The translations under genes were made by a program, and so were the position numbers. A stretch of 64,000 nucleotides of DNA from Bacteroidota bacterium. Lineage in GTDB: Bacteria; Bacteroidota; Bacteroidia; Chitinophagales; Chitinophagaceae. Of the stretch, positions 63,107-64,000 are shown piece by piece; position 1 is the stretch's first letter; every line of letters starts with the position of its first letter. The stretch covers positions 186,001-250,000 of the forward strand of contig JAFDXL010000002.1 in the NCBI GenBank assembly GCA_018267955.1. Reading direction: 5' to 3'. Below the pieces are notes generated by a model. The model did no database searches. It saw only the letters and a program-made list of their open reading frames with translations, and was not told the DNA's origin.

Positions 63107-64000
63107 TATTTTGAAAGTCTTTGTTTTTTTGCCCCAGACTTAATAATTGCATCTACAAATTCAGCTAAATCCAATCTAGCAATAGCCTTATGCCAATTCT
63201 TATATTCATTGGGTTTAATAACATAAAATGAGTTCTGCAAAAATCCCTTAACATCTCGCTGAATGTAAAGTTCATTAGATAGCTTGTGAAATGAGAGATT
63301 AAACAATGTTTTGATAGACTCTAAAGCATTTTGACAATTATTAAATTCAACTATATTCTCAGGGCTCTCTGATAGAAATAAAAAATTAATCCCAACGACA
63401 TCATTGTCAAGATAAACTTCAACCTTAATATATTTACCAACTTCTAATAAACGAACTGAATAGTGTTCGATATAAACACTTATATAGTCGGATATGTATT
63501 GTTTATCAGGTTCATTTAACCTAAGGGCTCGATAAGCTTTTTTTGCATCACTAATCTTTGTTAAAGGAATTGAAACCGTTTGCGCATATTCAATCAGGTC
63601 GTTTTCTATTTCATTAATTTCGTATTTCTCTTTGATAAGATTTTCTAACTGCTTTTCTAAAACACGAATCTCAACATTAAGATCGTTATTAAACATGTTA
63701 CTTTGTACTTGTGACACCTTTTTTTGAATTACATCAATAAGACGTCCGTATCTTCTGTCAATTGCTGCTGGAAATGAAAATTGCTCAATTTGATTTGCTC
63801 TAATGAAATCAATACCAGTACTCGTGCCGGTCATAAAAATATAATAAGCGAATAATTCAGAATTAATAAGTCCAACAATTGACTTAAGAATATCAACATT
63901 TGCTCTATTTCCCTTTATTGCTCTAACTGAATGAGTAAATACTATATCATGTGAGCAAAACGCCGCGACACCCTTATATCCAGCGTCTAAGCCTTCTTTA
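63106..64000 (-). CDS. C-terminal part of an N6-adenine-type DNA methyltransferase, 5' end outside window
   Basis: The frame is open to the end of the window: upstream of the apparent ATG at 63834 the same frame continues without a stop for 55 codons and reads GYKGVAAFCSHDIVFTHS and INSELFAYYIFMTGTSTGIDFIRANQIEQFSFP. The LxGLINSELFAYY...NQIEQFSFP pattern is the C-terminal specificity-side block of TaqI/Eco57I-like N6 methyltransferases. The methyl-transfer motifs (NPPY, SAM site) would lie outside. A helical region (VIQKKVSQVQSNMF, LEKQLENLIKEKYEINEIEND) follows. With the ECK protein and XRE gene it forms a probable restriction-modification locus. So the ATG at 63834 is not the true start. 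Confidence 0.75.
   Translation of the reverse strand, partial: KEGLDAGYKGVAAFCSHDIVFTHSVRAIKGNRANVDILKSIVGLINSELFAYYIFMTGTSTGIDFIRANQIEQFSFPAAIDRRYGRLIDVIQKKVSQVQSNMFNNDLNVEIRVLEKQLENLIKEKYEINEIENDLIEYAQTVSIPLTKISDAKKAYRALRLNEPDKQYISDYISVYIEHYSVRLLEVGKYIKVEVYLDNDVVGINFLFLSESPENIVEFNNCQNALESIKTLFNLSFHKLSNELYIQRDVKGFLQNSFYVIKPNEYKNWHKAIARLDLAEFVDAIIKSGAKKQRLSK

Overview
The window looks like a Bacteroidota chromosome, most likely Chitinophagia/Chitinophagaceae. It has a Bacteroidota-type IspG with the extra central domain, a T9SS C-terminal sorting domain, a DUF4834 protein, and a rimP-nusA-infB operon whose genes have no Shine-Dalgarno sequences. The tRNA promoter carries a TAnnTTTG -7 box. 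All calls come from reading the sequence and recalling protein families; no database search was run.

Chromosomal left part (1-17,571): the end of ispG; a polysaccharide polymerase/ligase and a Wzz-like chain-length protein; prfA; two tandem paralogous membrane proteins; the rimP-nusA-infB operon; DUF4834; a T9SS-sorted protein; two large secreted surface proteins; and a HAD phosphatase.

Integrated element (about 17,598-60,257, 42.6 kb): a tRNA gene with a CAT anticodon (17,572-17,645) is the integration target. A perfect 49-bp copy of its 3' half lies at 60,209-60,257, followed by what looks like the original tRNA terminator. A tyrosine integrase (58,852-60,066) sits beside the right end, and both ends carry the same 22-bp tandem repeat of ATTTGCACCC. 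The element encodes a MobF relaxase-helicase and a coupling-protein-like ATPase but no recognisable type IV secretion channel, so it is best read as an integrative mobilizable element. It has three parts. (a) An AT-rich conflict/defence block (18.5-31.4 kb): metallo-beta-lactamase, a fused E2-E1-JAB ubiquitin-like conjugation protein and a membrane protein in one tight operon, then a 1250-aa SEC-C/nuclease protein, an Rx4H protein and further HEPN-like or unknown genes. It ends with a second, DUF4102-type integrase and a tRNA-Val 3' remnant, as if an older island had been captured. (b) A secreted operon (33.2-37.5 kb) with transglutaminase-like domains and an Rhs-like/HExxH toxin-like C-terminus. 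(c) A transfer and establishment module (37.7-58.5 kb): HTH protein, TOPRIM-like protein, C5 DNA methyltransferase with a second convincing reading frame inside it, ArdC and DUF2958 genes preceded by large inverted-repeat leaders, a four-gene metabolic cargo with an isonitrile-synthase-like enzyme, relaxase, T4CP and small accessory genes. Several genes here have clear Shine-Dalgarno sequences, unlike the host genes.

Right flank (60,258-64,000): an agmatine/peptidylarginine deiminase-like gene, a membrane protein, an XRE regulator with a perfect palindrome upstream, and the 3' end of an apparent restriction-modification locus (ECK-motif protein and the C-terminus of an N6-adenine-type methyltransferase running off the window).
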